64,000 bases of DNA from Globisporangium splendens (taxonomy: Eukaryota; Oomycota; Peronosporomycetes; Pythiales; Pythiaceae). Shown one piece after another: positions 1 through 10,826 of the stretch. Numbering within the stretch: the first letter of the stretch is position 1; each line of letters begins with the position of its first letter. A program made the translations under genes and the position numbers. The stretch is from contig VFIW01000119.1 in NCBI GenBank assembly GCA_006386115.1, forward strand, positions 1 to 64,000, in the 5' to 3' direction. Under the pieces are notes generated by a model. The model was not told the DNA's origin, did not search any database, and saw only the letters and a list, made by a program, of their open reading frames with translations.

Positions 1-519
1 GCCTTTTTCCTTTGCCACGTCCAATGGCGTGCAGCAATTCAGCAGCTCTTCGCTGAACCAGCGCCACGGCCCTTTCCAAAGCCGACCCGGATCGATCTGC
101 AGCGCGTTGAGACACATGGCCAGCGTCGCGAGTCCACAGAACGCAGGCTCGGCCTGCGTCGTAAACTGCTCGGCGAGCGGGAAGTAGGTCTGCATGTAAT
201 TCTTGTCGCTCTCGCGGTTGATCGCTTCGACAAAGAGCTTGCGGCCCTCGGGACTCGAGAACGCGATGCACTTCGACGGCAGCTCGCGGCGATGGAAGGA
301 CGCCGCGGGAATCGCAGCCTTGGCGCTAGCATCGCTCGGCAGCGACGGTACTGCAGTAGTAGCCCCGGTGGAAGAACATTTATCCCGCTTCGAGGACGAG
401 CTGCAGCATTGGGTCTGAGCGGTTGACTGCACGGATCCTTGTGCTTGCTCTGCTGATGGATCCTGCGCTGTAGTAGCGTTGCCTTGGAGCTCTCCTGACT
501 GCGTAGCCGCCACCACCAT
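1..519 (-). CDS. PCS: Phytochelatin synthase, N-terminal part (runs off the window)
   Basis: The frame is open from the ATG at 519 to the window edge. About 65 residues rich in Ser, Thr and Gln come first. Then follows a stretch with phytochelatin synthase landmarks: FHRRELPSKCIAFSSPEG, TQAEPAFCGLATL, LNALQIDPGR and WKGPWRWFSEELLNCC. The Cys of EPAFCGLATL matches the catalytic nucleophile of this papain-like transpeptidase family (Cys56 in the Arabidopsis enzyme). The enzyme builds phytochelatins from glutathione to bind Cd, Zn, Cu and As, normally in the cytosol. The ATG at 519 is the first in frame after an upstream TAG (about 690) and has G at -3 and +4. His and Asp of the triad and the variable C-terminal domain lie beyond the window. 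The family call is firm; substrate range is unknown. Confidence 0.9.
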   Translation of the reverse strand, partial: MVVAATQSGELQGNATTAQDPSAEQAQGSVQSTAQTQCCSSSSKRDKCSSTGATTAVPSLPSDASAKAAIPAASFHRRELPSKCIAFSSPEGRKLFVEAINRESDKNYMQTYFPLAEQFTTQAEPAFCGLATLAMCLNALQIDPGRLWKGPWRWFSEELLNCCTPLDVAKEKG

Positions 520-783
520 GCCGCCCACCGATGCAGTCGCCTGTTGGTTGTCTGCTTTAAGAGTGTTGCGCGCCGTCAGCAGCAGCTTCTTCTTTCCTTT
601 CTTCAAGGCTTCCTTCTTTCCGCTGATGGAGCAAGTGCTAGAGGGGCGATCCCAACCTGCCACATGCAGCCACAACCCCAGCGCCAACTACTCTTTAGCA
701 TCGAATGCTGTGATTTGATGAAAAAAGCTTCCAATTTGGCCACTAGAATGACTCAAAACTCGCGACTTTGTTGTCAGACACTG

Positions 784-1135
784 ATTGGATAAAATGTGGT
801 TTCACACTAGTCGATCTGGGTCACCTTTTTATCCTGTTTTTACTCGCTTTGTCGTAGAAATTGCCATCGCAAGCGGGATCACTATCAAAAACACGTCGTC
901 GCCCACTTCTCTGTGGAGCGTATCGCTCAACTCCGCTAAATCCATCGCGCTTTGCTTTGCGCTGCTTCTTGCTGAGAGTGGAGTCCAGAGAGGTTTGACG
1001 CAAACAAAGCAGGTTCATTGTGATTGGTGAAATTTTTGCACTGCAAATGCTTTTTTTCTGATTGGCAGATACTGTGCAAGAAAAGCTAGACAATGTCCTT
1101 TCTTTGAGGAAAAGCATTCTCCAAAAGCAACCAAT
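784..1135. promoter_or_regulatory. Divergent promoter region with four CCAAT-type boxes
   Basis: The 841-nt gap between the divergent phytochelatin synthase and epsilon-tubulin genes has no convincing coding frame. It carries ATTGG at 784, 1023 and 1061 and CCAAT at 1131. These match the NF-Y core motif. That they act as promoter elements is inferred from position and clustering only. Confidence 0.35.
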
Positions 1136-1360
1136 AGGATCGCTGCATGCGACCGCATACATTCTGGTTGGAAACGGTTCTGAGTGCAGTCTGTTCTGCG
1201 AACATGACAAGCACATACATTATTCTGTACAGTAGGAAATTATCCACTGTGAAGTTTGAACCTTCTATATAGTATATTGAGCATGCACATTCTGAATCGT
1301 AGGCTTTCATCGAACTGCACCGCTTAATACAGGACCCTCCTTCAAGTCAAAAGCGCAAGC

Positions 1361-3323
1361 ATGCCACGCGAACTGATCACGGTGCAGGTCGGGCAATGCG
1401 GCAACCAGATCGGCCGCCAGTTCTGGCAGCTCGCGCTCGAGGAGCACGCGCAGGTGCGTCTTCTGCACTAGTGCTACTCGTGCTCGTGGTGATGCGGCAC
1501 TTTGCATCTCACCCGCACACTCTGTGTGCACTTTCACAGCACTCGAAGAAGGGCCGCTTTGACGAGAGCATGAGCACGTTTTTCCGCAACGTCGACACGC
1601 GGTACTCGGATCCGATGGACCTCCCGTTCGCGAACGGCAGATCGGCGGTCAAGTCGCTCAAGGCACGCGCGATCCTCGTCGACATGGAGCAGGGTCCCGT
1701 GTCCGAGACGCTCGCGGGTCCGTTGGGCGAGCTCTTTGACCAGCAGCAGTTCATCACGGACGTCTCGGGGTCCGGCAACAACTGGTGCGTCGTCAATCAG
1801 CCACGCTCGTTTTGGAATGCTCCACGATGCTGCTACTAATTAAAGCCCTATTGTGTGCAATAGGGCGCATGGCCATTGCCTGTACGGACCAAAGTACAGA
1901 GACGAACTGCTCCAGAAGATCCATCGCGCAGTGGAATTGTGCGACTCACTGCAGTCATTCTTTGTCATCCACTCCATGGGCGGAGGAACAGGTAGTTACA
2001 CTCACACATCGACCTTATTATTGGTACGCACACGAGTCCATACCAACTGCTCTAGTCGTGAATAGGATCCGGACTCGGCACGTACATCCTTGGGCTCCTG
2101 GAAGACCATTTCCCCCAAGTGTATCGGTTCACGAGCTGCGTGTTCCCATCAGAAGACGACGATGTGGTCACGTCACCGTACAATAGTGTCCTGGCCTTGC
2201 GGGAGCTGACGGAGCACGCCGATTGTGTGCTTCCGATCGAGAACGAAGCGCTCATGGACATGTGCGCCAAGATCGACAAATCGTCTTCATCGAGCGTCCA
2301 GTTCAGTTCGCTCGCGGATACAAGTGCGTCGTCGTCAGCTCCAGCGGTCGTGAACGGTTCGCGCTTGCCCGATCATATTGATTTGAAGGCGCTCGAGTGT
2401 TTGTACAAGACTGGACGTGATCAGTCTTCTTCTTCTGCTACTGCTGCTGGTACCGGGAAACCAGCAGCCTCAACCTCGTCAAAGAAGAAGGCATCCACAC
2501 GCAGTACTACTTCAGGGACACTGAGAGCGACAAGCAGTTCGAAGCCAAATCAGGCATCCAGTGCATTCGGCGAGATGAACAATATCGTGGCGCGCTTGCT
2601 CACGAATTTGACGAGCTCCATGCGCTTTGAAGGCTCGTTGAACGTCGATCTGAACGAAATCACGACCAACCTCGTGCCGTTCCCGAAACTAAAGTTCTTG
2701 CTGTCCAGTATGAGCCCAATGTTTGCAACAGTGGACCCACGACAACAACCGAGACGGCTCGCGCAGATGTTCTCCGATGCCTTTCAAAAGTACGTGGAAG
2801 ATTGCTACTTGCTGTGTTCGTGAATGTGTGTGTATCTAAATGGTTTTCCTGATCTGTGATTGCCATGCGCAGAGACCACCAGTTGATTCGAACGAATCCG
2901 CGCTCGAGTGTGTACCTCGCATGCGGACTCCTGCTGCGCGGGAATGTCGAGGTCTCCGACATCAACGCCAACATCCAGCGCATCCAGTCAGAAGTGCGCA
3001 TGATTCACTGGAACCAAGAAGGATTTAAAGTCGGGTTATGCTCTGTCCCACCCATCGGTCAGAAGCAATCTCTTCTGTGCTTGTCCAACAATTGCTGCAT
3101 CCGCGACACGTTCGAGCGCCTTCGCGATCGCTTCCGCAAGCTCTACGCGCGCAAGGCGCATGTCCACCACTACACCGAGTACATGGAGGCCGATCGGTTG
3201 CCCGAGGCGCTTGAGAACGTGCGCTTCTTGATCGATGAGTACACCACGCTCGAGAAATCGGCGCATCAACTGGATGCCGCGCCCGTCGCAGCCACATCTC
3301 GACGCCTCCAGCCGCTCCTGTAA
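1361..3323 (+). CDS. TUBE1: Epsilon-tubulin
   Basis: Five exons, 1361-1453, 1540-1784, 1864-1991, 2066-2789 and 2873-3323, join in frame to a 546-residue tubulin. The N-terminus has [17 protein letters not shown]. The GTP-binding glycine loop GGGTGSG is split across the third intron. The epsilon subtype, rather than alpha, beta, gamma or delta, is shown by [72 protein letters not shown] and [16 protein letters not shown] Ser/Thr/Lys-rich insert of roughly 60 residues sits in the middle, where other epsilon-tubulins have a shorter variable loop. The protein is needed for centriole and basal body triplet microtubules, which fits an organism with flagellated zoospores. Introns are 74-86 nt with GTGCGT-, GTAGTT- and GTACGT-type donors. 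The terminal TAA is at 3321-3323. Confidence 0.95.
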
Positions 3324-3849
3324 ACAAGTTGATGCCACAGACGACTCGCAGCACAATCACCAGGTGCGTCCGCTGCAAATTGTGGAGTCATCATGGCTGT
3401 TCGACACATCTTTACCAATAATTCTGCATTTGATTGTGTCCACATGGGATAAACATGCTCTTTTTATGGACAACAACTGCGATGAGTCCATGCCATCAAT
3501 GTGAAAAAGTGGAGCTGCTCCTAATCACTTCAAGTGCCAGGTGGAGCCGAGGGCGTTCAGCGTAAAAACAATATGATAGATGAGTGGATATTCAGTGATT
3601 TTAAGCAACTGATTGTAGCCGACAAGCTGGGCACGCGGATTACTTTCATGCAGTGCGAGAAAGCCACACGCAGAGAAGGTTGCTTTGCCCAGTTTAACGA
3701 CGAGATGACAACCACGAGAACACCAGCAACGCAATCGAGTGCTCATTTGAGATGGTTAAACACAAATCTGCGACGTAGGACACACCCAGAAGCCTCACCA
3801 AGCCCTCAAGACTGCTTAGCCCCTTACGGCACTTTGACATTGCGCCGGC
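3324..3849. other. Intergenic, nothing recognised
   Basis: 526 nt between epsilon-tubulin and the first transporter. Only short frames without recognisable motifs; presumably the tubulin 3' UTR and the transporter promoter. Confidence 0.5.
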
Positions 3850-5595
3850 ATGAGCCGCTTCGTGGACCCCGCGACAAAAGATATCCTCGATCGGCTCTCC
3901 CGATCAAGCCACTCGCTCCGTCAGCTTAGCACAAACGATGATGAAGCCTACAACAACGCTGCGACTCCGCTCCGAACCTCCTCGAGTGGAAACGTAGCGC
4001 TGCTCGTCGAAGACCCAGAGGCAGAAACAGAAAGCGAGCCTCAAGTTCGCGCATCAGATAGTCGATGGTTCGGACTGGTGCTGCACAACCTCGTGCTCGG
4101 CGTGGTTTCGACCGCACTGCCGCTCACAGTGTATCCGTTCCTCACCTGCTACCTCAACATGGAAGGCACGCAGACGCTCTCGGCGCGTACTTTGCTCGCG
4201 CTGCCATGGGTGCTCAAGCCGTTCTTTGACATTTTCACGAACTGCGTGCCATTCCTGTGCGGATATCACCGACGTCCGTACGTCATGCTCGGGTGGCTCG
4301 TGTGCGCGACGTCGCTCTTCAGCATCTACTTCATCGACCTCCCAGAACCGTTCTTCAAGGACCGATCGCTCGTGGGAACGCCACTTGTCCAGTTGAGTGC
4401 TGAGCAGCGCCAGACTATCAACATGGACGCTCCGAGGCACGGCGGTCTCTACGTCATGTTCATGTCGGTGGCTACGGTTGGGTACGTGCTAGCAGACGTT
4501 GCGGCGGACACGCTGACGAGGGAGATCGCTCACGATCATTTTGGTGTCATCGGACCCGAAGAAGACGAAGTGTTTGCCCCCGTCGTGACCAAGTTCCGGT
4601 ACCTGTCGATGCTGGTCACGTTCTTGTTCGTGGGTTTTGGTATGAGCGGAACGGATTACGGTGGTAACTTTGACTTCACGCTGCAGTATACCGAGGTGAT
4701 GCTGATCGCGGGGGTCTTGTCTGCGGTCCCGATCCCGTTCATGTGGTGCACGATCACCGAAGATCGCCGCGCGCGCCGGTCGTTCCAGAAGTGCTTCAAG
4801 GAGATTTGGGATCTCTTCCAGAATCGTGCCATCAGCACTGTCATTTTCTTCCGGTTCCTGGGCGGCATCTTTGGCGGCATCAGTGCAACAGCAGTGAACC
4901 CTGTGGCGTTCTACTGGGCTGGCGTCCAGCCGCTGAATGACAACGTTGTGAGCTTCGTGGCCACGACTGTGGTGATTGTCGGTGTCCGTTATGCCAACAA
5001 GCGCAAATGGAACATCAACTACCGACAGCTCATCATCGGCGCCAACGTCGTGATCATCGTGCTGGACTGCGGGGCGACGATGTTTACGATCTGGGATATC
5101 GTTCGCAGTCAGTGGCTCTGGATCGGGTTGCCTGTGATGGAAGCTATCCCGTCGGGCTTGGACTACGTGATCTTCACAATCGTGCTGAGTGAGTTCGCGG
5201 ACCCAGCCATGGAGCAGACCATGAGTTCTCTCGTGACTGCCGTTTCGTTCCTTGCTGGACCTGTGGGTCTCATGCTGACAAAGTACCTCGGCGCGCAATT
5301 CAGCCTCACGAACCAAGACGTGATGGTCGACACGACTCATGTGCGGACCCACGCGACGCTCACGTTCCTGCTCGCATACTTTTATCAGCTGTCGTCCTTG
5401 GGGTGGCTACTCGTGCTTCCGCGACACGCGAGTGAAGCGCGCGAGTGGAAGAAGCGCAGCGGCGCGTCGACGTGGAGTGGCGTGGCGCTGGTTCTGGTGC
5501 TACTGGCGGCGTTCATCTGGGCGACGGCAGTGCATATCATGTCTGTGAACGAGTCCACGGCATGCCTAAAGATCTCAGGCGGCGATGGCTGCTAA
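3850..5595 (+). CDS. Folate-biopterin transporter (FBT/BT1) family protein, copy 1
   Basis: Intronless 581-residue membrane protein. About 75 hydrophilic N-terminal residues are followed by roughly 12 hydrophobic segments. Motifs typical of the FBT/BT1 branch of the major facilitator superfamily (TC 2.A.71) are present: LPWVLKPFFDIFTNCVP, GYHRRPYVMLGWL and the ADVAADTLTRE segment that resembles the family's D-x-x-x-D stretch. FBT proteins move folates, pterins or S-adenosylmethionine in Leishmania, plants and cyanobacteria. Oomycetes are known for an enlarged FBT family, so the substrate here is open. The start ATG lies in GGCATGAGC, and the same MSRF start is used by the second copy. Copy 2 lies 1.46 kb downstream on the same strand, so this is a tandem duplication. 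Likely plasma membrane or organelle membrane (inferred). Confidence 0.85.
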   Translation: MSRFVDPATKDILDRLSRSSHSLRQLSTNDDEAYNNAATPLRTSSSGNVALLVEDPEAETESEPQVRASDSRWFGLVLHNLVLGVVSTALPLTVYPFLTCYLNMEGTQTLSARTLLALPWVLKPFFDIFTNCVPFLCGYHRRPYVMLGWLVCATSLFSIYFIDLPEPFFKDRSLVGTPLVQLSAEQRQTINMDAPRHGGLYVMFMSVATVGYVLADVAADTLTREIAHDHFGVIGPEEDEVFAPVVTKFRYLSMLVTFLFVGFGMSGTDYGGNFDFTLQYTEVMLIAGVLSAVPIPFMWCTITEDRRARRSFQKCFKEIWDLFQNRAISTVIFFRFLGGIFGGISATAVNPVAFYWAGVQPLNDNVVSFVATTVVIVGVRYANKRKWNINYRQLIIGANVVIIVLDCGATMFTIWDIVRSQWLWIGLPVMEAIPSGLDYVIFTIVLSEFADPAMEQTMSSLVTAVSFLAGPVGLMLTKYLGAQFSLTNQDVMVDTTHVRTHATLTFLLAYFYQLSSLGWLLVLPRHASEAREWKKRSGASTWSGVALVLVLLAAFIWATAVHIMSVNESTACLKISGGDGC

Positions 5596-6802
5596 ACGAC
5601 CTCGGCCAGTGAGTTGTAATGATACAAGGCAGATACAATTGTCCGAGCATTCTGTATCCGCTCAAGTTTGAATCCACGCGACTGCGATGCATGCAGCACA
5701 ATTGCTTCCACGAGGAGCGCTTCAACGACCTCTGTCCACATACAATATCAGAAATACAAAAATTGTCGATTGCGCGTGGTGTTTAACACGATTGGACAAA
5801 GATGAAAGTACACTTCAACTCCTACAACTCGGCAGCTCAGTAGCTCCCTCGTTGTCTATTGTGTTTGGCTCTGGCTATTGGTCAGTTGGCGTTGCACCCA
5901 TGTTCGATCGTTTCGGCATGCAGCCACACCGAATACGAATCACTCCGAGTGCTCCGATTAGTCTCGAGCGCATCCCCGTCATGGTGATATCTACTTGGCA
6001 CAGTACGCGCCGACGTTCTTTTTCCGTGATGCGTTGAAGTTGGGGCTGCGCTCAAGACAGAGATGCTGTGTATGGCATACAACACTCAACAGATAGGTTC
6101 TGTTCTCACCTTTTTTTTCTCTTTTCTTCCACACATGATGAATTAATTATGAATGCTGCACCGCAATATGGCTGTGATTTCTTGACGAAGGAAAGTCGTG
6201 CGCTGTCTGACTTACAAACCGCCTTCAATAATCGATTCTTGATTACTTGGTGGCAAACTTTTCTGTCGGCATCGCCGCACTCTTCCTAACAGCGCGAGCA
6301 AGGCAACTGGACTCGAACCGCGATTCTGCACAAAGCCTGCTGGTGAGGAGGCTGTCGTCGCACCTTCGCATCAGATACAAGCTCACTGTGGGAGAAGGAA
6401 AGTTTTCTGTTTCTTATAACCAGACGGTGCTGACAGTATCCAAATGGTGTGTTGCTGGACTGACTATGCAAAACTATACATATTGTCAGACAGTGAATGC
6501 ATTCCAGCATTGTGTCAACCAAACACCGCAGAACAGTCACTGCTGTATACTCACACTGCCATTAACCCCCGCCACCTTCTAAAACGCTCATCCCGCTCGC
6601 TCAGGCGATGCATCTCTTCACTTTCTTTCCACACATCAACGTCCCTGTTCTAATGAGTGTCCATCTCAAACACTGCTCTCACCCGCCAGAAACAGGTTCT
6701 CCACCGAACCATCTCCACCCACATTGTTAAGATTCTGCACATACTATGCGTTATAAGCAGGTCTGTTTACGCGATGCTCGATGGGTGGATGCCACCGTCT
6801 CA

Positions 6803-6817
6803 TCTCTCTCTCTCTCT
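6803..6817. repeat. (TC)n microsatellite
   Basis: Uninterrupted TC dinucleotide tract of 15 nt in the upstream region of the second transporter. Confidence 0.9.
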
Positions 6818-6903
6818 TTGCTGCCCTTCAACAAGTCTCCATCCCCATCCGTCCAGAGGCTGGACCAGCACGAGGGGATATGCTGTAACGGCACGGCACT
6901 CCA

Positions 6904-6939
6904 CCTTCTTCCTTCCTTCCTTCCTTCCTTCCTTCCTTC
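6904..6939. repeat. (TTCC)n microsatellite
   Basis: Tetranucleotide tract of about eight CTTC units, roughly 120 nt upstream of the second transporter start codon. It gives a pure polypyrimidine strand that could affect promoter structure (inference). Confidence 0.9.
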
Positions 6940-7059
6940 GCGTAAAGCGCGACCCACTAGCACCTTCTCTCCCTGCGCGACAACGGAATCGGCAGCGACC
7001 CGCGCAGGTGGTCGGTCTCACTTGCCACTCAGACGCAACGGATACTTTAGGTGACAACC

Positions 7060-8835
7060 ATGAGCCGGTTCATCGACCCGTCGACCAAGGACATCATCGA
7101 TCGGCTCTCGCGCTCGAGCCTCTCGCACCATGAGCATGCGCTGGACACCGACCGCGCGGCAAGAGCGCACGGATACGATGGGCTCGACACGCCTCCCGTG
7201 GGGTCAGGACATGCAGGAACAGGTGATCTGACGCGGAAGTCCGTCTCCGACGCGCTGCTGCAGGAAGAACCCAGTAAACCACAAGTGCGCGCGTGGGACC
7301 GCCGATGGCTCGGACTGGTGCTCCACAGCGTCGTCGTCGGCGTGATCTCGACGGTGCTGCCGCTCACAGTGTTCCCGTTTCTCACCAACTACCTGAATAT
7401 GGAAGGCACGCAGACGCTCTCGGCGCGCACGATGCTCGCGCTGCCATGGGTGCTCAAGCCGTTCTTTGGGATCTTCACGGACTGCGTGCCGCTTCTCTGT
7501 GGCTACCATCGCCGTCCGTACGTCATGCTCGGGTGGCTCGTGTGCGCGGCGTCGCTCACCAGTATTTATTTCGTCGACCTCCCAGAACCGTTCTTCAAGG
7601 ACCGATCGCTCGTGGGAACGCCACTTATCAAGATGACTACAGAGCAGCGCCAGACGCTAAACATGGACGCTCCGAGGCACGGTGGTCTCTATGTCATGTT
7701 CATGTCGGTGGCTACAGTCGGCTACGTGCTCGCGGACGTTGCGGCCGACTCCTTGATCACCGAGATCGCCCGCTCCCAGTTCAGCATCGTCAACACCAAC
7801 GAAGACGAGGTGTTTGCTCCTGTCGTGACCAAGTTCCGGTATCTATCAATGCTCGCGACGTTCCTGTTCATGGGAGTGAGCATGAGCGGCTGGAACTACG
7901 GTGGTGACTTTGATTTCACGCTCAAGTACAACGAGGTGATGCTGATCATGGGGATCCTGTCGGCCATTCCCATCCCGTTCATGTGGTGTACCGTGGTTGA
8001 GAGCCGCCGTGCGCGTCGGTCGTTCCAGAAATGCTTCAAGGAGATCTGGGATCTGTTCCACAATCGAGCCATCAACAAGGTGATCCTGTTCCGATTCCTC
8101 GGCGGCATTTTTGGCGGCATCAGCTCCACAGCCGTGAACCCCGTGGCGTTCTACTGGGCCGGCGTGCAGCCATTGAATGACAATGTCGTGAGCTTTGTGG
8201 CCACGAGCGTCGTTCTCGGGGCTTTGAGCTACGCCAACAAGCGCCAGTGGAACATCAACTACCGGCTGCTCATCATCGGCGCGACCTTGGTGGTTCTGTT
8301 CCTCGACTGCGGCGCCACGATGTTTACGATCTGGAGCATCGTGCGCAGCCAGTGGTTCTGGATCGGGTTGCCTGTGATGGAAGCTATCCCGTCGGGCTTG
8401 GACTACGTGATCTTCACGGTCGTGTTGGGCGAGATCGCGGACCCGGGCATGGAGCAGATTATGAGTTCGCTCGTGACTGCCGTGTCGTTCCTCGCTGGAC
8501 CCTTTGGTCTCGTGCTCTCCAAGTACCTCGACGCGAAGTTCGACGTGACGAACCAGGATCTGATGATCGACACGACGCACGTGCGCTTCCACACGACCGT
8601 CGTCTTCTTCTTCGCGTACCTCTGCCAGGTGATCTCGCTGGGTTGGCTTCTCGTGCTGCCGCGCCACGCCGCCGAGGCGCGCGAGTGGAAGAAGCGCAGC
8701 GGTACGTCGACGTCGCACGCGGTTGGGCTCATCGTGCTGCTGGTGCTCGCGCTCGGGTGGACGCTCGCAGTCCACGTCTTGTCGGTGAACGCGTCCACGG
8801 CGTGCATGAAGCTCGCTGGTGGTGTTGGGTGCTAG
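7060..8835 (+). CDS. Folate-biopterin transporter (FBT/BT1) family protein, copy 2
   Basis: Intronless, 591 residues, in the same membrane family as the gene at 3850-5595. It has the same motifs (LPWVLKPFFGIFTDCVP, GYHRRPYVMLGWL, ADVAADSLITE) and the same C-terminal plan, with a last hydrophobic segment and a short Cys-containing tail ending in GVGC. ATG at 7060 in ACCATGAGC is chosen; the frame extends three codons upstream to a GTG, which is not a likely eukaryotic start. The N-terminal 75 residues differ most between the copies, while the membrane core is nearly the same. Stretches of complete DNA identity, for example 5117-5176 and 8357-8416 including third codon positions, suggest recent duplication or gene conversion. 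Divergent N-termini may mean different targeting or regulation (inference). Confidence 0.85.
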   Translation: MSRFIDPSTKDIIDRLSRSSLSHHEHALDTDRAARAHGYDGLDTPPVGSGHAGTGDLTRKSVSDALLQEEPSKPQVRAWDRRWLGLVLHSVVVGVISTVLPLTVFPFLTNYLNMEGTQTLSARTMLALPWVLKPFFGIFTDCVPLLCGYHRRPYVMLGWLVCAASLTSIYFVDLPEPFFKDRSLVGTPLIKMTTEQRQTLNMDAPRHGGLYVMFMSVATVGYVLADVAADSLITEIARSQFSIVNTNEDEVFAPVVTKFRYLSMLATFLFMGVSMSGWNYGGDFDFTLKYNEVMLIMGILSAIPIPFMWCTVVESRRARRSFQKCFKEIWDLFHNRAINKVILFRFLGGIFGGISSTAVNPVAFYWAGVQPLNDNVVSFVATSVVLGALSYANKRQWNINYRLLIIGATLVVLFLDCGATMFTIWSIVRSQWFWIGLPVMEAIPSGLDYVIFTVVLGEIADPGMEQIMSSLVTAVSFLAGPFGLVLSKYLDAKFDVTNQDLMIDTTHVRFHTTVVFFFAYLCQVISLGWLLVLPRHAAEAREWKKRSGTSTSHAVGLIVLLVLALGWTLAVHVLSVNASTACMKLAGGVGC

Positions 8836-9055
8836 AATGAGGAGGAGCTTTGCACTTAGTTACGGGACTGCATTACCGTATATTGATTTGCTGCATTTGT
8901 ATTTATGGTAGTCACGAAAGGAGACCAATTAATTGTCAATAAACAATGTTGATTACCGTATTGCTGCGTGTGGTTGTGATGCAGAACAGAGCAAGTTTGG
9001 TTCAGGAAGGCGTTCATGAAGCTTGTAGCGGTAAAGGCTGGTAGGCAAGCACGCT

Positions 9056-9098
<43 letters not shown>

Positions 9099-9385
9099 TG
9101 TCTTTATCTGGCGACCAACTGGGTTGCCCGTCAAGGAAACTCGTATGGAAGATGCTGCTTCACCGTACAAAGATTTGTTTCGTAGTATTTACGGTCGTCA
9201 AAATACATGATCGTCGACTGACAATTGTCTGATGACCGAACCTTACTAGCACCTGACTATTTGGATTGTTTGCTCAACGAACTTTACAAAATCGCACTTA
9301 GTCGGAGCAGTATCCTTCATGTGATATCCAAGAGCTACGTGGAGACACGCTGCGCCATTTCGCAGGAAGCCAAAGCAACAGAGCG
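8836..9385. other. Intergenic, no gene seen
   Basis: 550 nt between the second transporter and the DnaJ gene. Contains a long AG tract but no credible coding frame. Confidence 0.5.
9059..9096. repeat. (AG)19 microsatellite
   Basis: Perfect AG dinucleotide repeat of 38 nt in the intergenic region upstream of the DnaJ gene. Likely length-variable between strains. Confidence 0.95.
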
Positions 9386-10826
9386 ATGGTGCTGAAGAAG
9401 TCGCTCTTGTGGAGCTGCGCCGTCGTGGCGCTGGCGCTCGTGTGTCAACGCGACGCGCAGGTGCAGGCGTTCGGCTTCGGCTTTGGTGGCGGCGAGGAGG
9501 TTGAGCACGACCACGAGCACGAGCACACCGACTTCTACGAAGGTACCTAGCGTTCAGTGGGAACACGAATCTGCATGTGCCATTGTCTGCACGATCCTCT
9601 CTTCTGTGGTGCTTTATACATAGTTTATTTTGCATGACGATATGTGTTTACTGAACGACGGACGTGTTCTTTCTGTAGTGTTGGGGCTCACGATGGAGGC
9701 GTCGGACGCGGAGATCAAGAAGGCGTACCGCAAGCTGAGTCTGAAATACCATCCAGGTATGCTCTTCATTTGTATAGATCAAGGGAGTTATTACAATGTA
9801 CAGAGCAGCGTCAAATGCGCACAAATGGTGTTTGGTTTGCAGACAAGAACACTGGCAATGCGGACGCGGAAGTGAAGTTCCACCAGATCGCGCGCGCGTA
9901 CGAAGTGCTTTCGGATGCGCAGAAGCGCCAAGTGTACGATCTGGAAGGGTTCGAGGGTCTCGAACGCGAAGAGAAAGGCGGTGGTCATCACGCGAGTCCG
10001 TTTGACGCGTTCTTTGGCGGCGGAGGCAAGCCAAAGGGTCCCGACGCGGCTGTCGACATGCCCGTGACGCTCGAAGAGCTTTACAATGGCGCGGTCAAGG
10101 AAGCGCGCTTTACGAGAAACACGATCTGCCGCAAATGCCGCGGCACGGGTGCCAAAGATGGAAAAGTACGTCTTCACAACCTCTGTTTGATTAATGGGCA
10201 CACTCGTTTACTCATTGTTGTTTGCATGCGATCAGACCACGACGTGTAAAACGTGCGGCGGTCAGGGCGTCGTGCTCGTGACGCAGCGCATGGGACCGGG
10301 CTTCAATGTGCAGATGCAGCAGCAGTGTCCAAAGTGCGGTGGCCGTGGCAAAGTGTTCAAGACCCACTGCCCGTACTGTCACGGCCACAAGGTCGTGAAG
10401 GAGGAGAAGACTCTGAAGGCCGAGATCGAGAAGGGTATGCCGTCGAACCACCACATTGTGTTTGAACGCGAGAGCGAACAGCGGCCAGGCATGATTCCCG
10501 GCGACGTGATCTTCCGGCTGCACCAGGTGCCACACAAGCGCTTTCGTCGCGCGAACGACGATCTCCACTACGAGATGGAGATCACTTTGGAGGAGGCGCT
10601 GCTCGGGTACCGCAAGGAGGTGCTCCACTTGGACAACCGCCGCGTGAACGTCGTGACCTCGGACGTCACCAAGCCCTTCCAGGTGCGCCGCATCGTCGGC
10701 GAGGGCATGCCGGTGCACAACTACCCGTCGCAGAAGGGCGATCTCCACGTGCTCCACGAGATCAAGTTCCCCAAGAAGCTCACGGACACACAGAAGCAGC
10801 TGATTGAAGAGCTGCTCGAGGAATAA
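9386..10826 (+). CDS. ER-type DnaJ (Hsp40) co-chaperone with signal peptide and four zinc motifs
   Basis: Four exons, 9386-9542, 9679-9756, 9843-10165 and 10236-10826, join in frame to 382 residues. The N-terminus has Lys-Lys, a hydrophobic run (LLWSCAVVALALVC) and a probable cleavage region, so it looks like a signal peptide. A His/Glu-rich stretch (EEVEHDHEHEHTDFYE) leads into the J domain, with the HPD motif formed across the intron 2 junction (KYHP then DKNTG). The zinc-binding region has four CxxCxGx-type repeats: CRKCRGTG, CKTCGGQG, CPKCGGRG and CPYCHGHK. A type-I C-terminal substrate domain follows. This fits ERdj3/Scj1-like partners of the ER Hsp70 BiP. No KDEL- or HDEL-type tail is present (it ends LIEELLEE), so ER retention would need another mechanism. 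Confidence 0.88.

Larger units (their letters stand above)
5596..7059. other. Intergenic between tandem transporters, with two simple repeats
   Basis: 1.46 kb with no gene I can support. The 3' part is pyrimidine-rich and contains the TC and TTCC tracts listed separately. It presumably carries the promoter of the second transporter. Confidence 0.5.

Noticed and set aside
821..1216. 131-codon minus-strand frame upstream of epsilon-tubulin
   Set aside because: No recognisable motifs, Cys/Ser-rich composition, lies in a divergent promoter region.
4489..5352. Long minus-strand frame inside transporter copy 1 (and 7846-8775 in copy 2)
   Set aside because: Antisense shadows of GC-rich transporter coding sequence; His/Asp/Glu-rich composition typical of such shadows.
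6904..6939. TTCC and other simple tracts considered as CRISPR-like arrays
   Set aside because: No spacers or direct repeats of CRISPR size; the sequence is eukaryotic.
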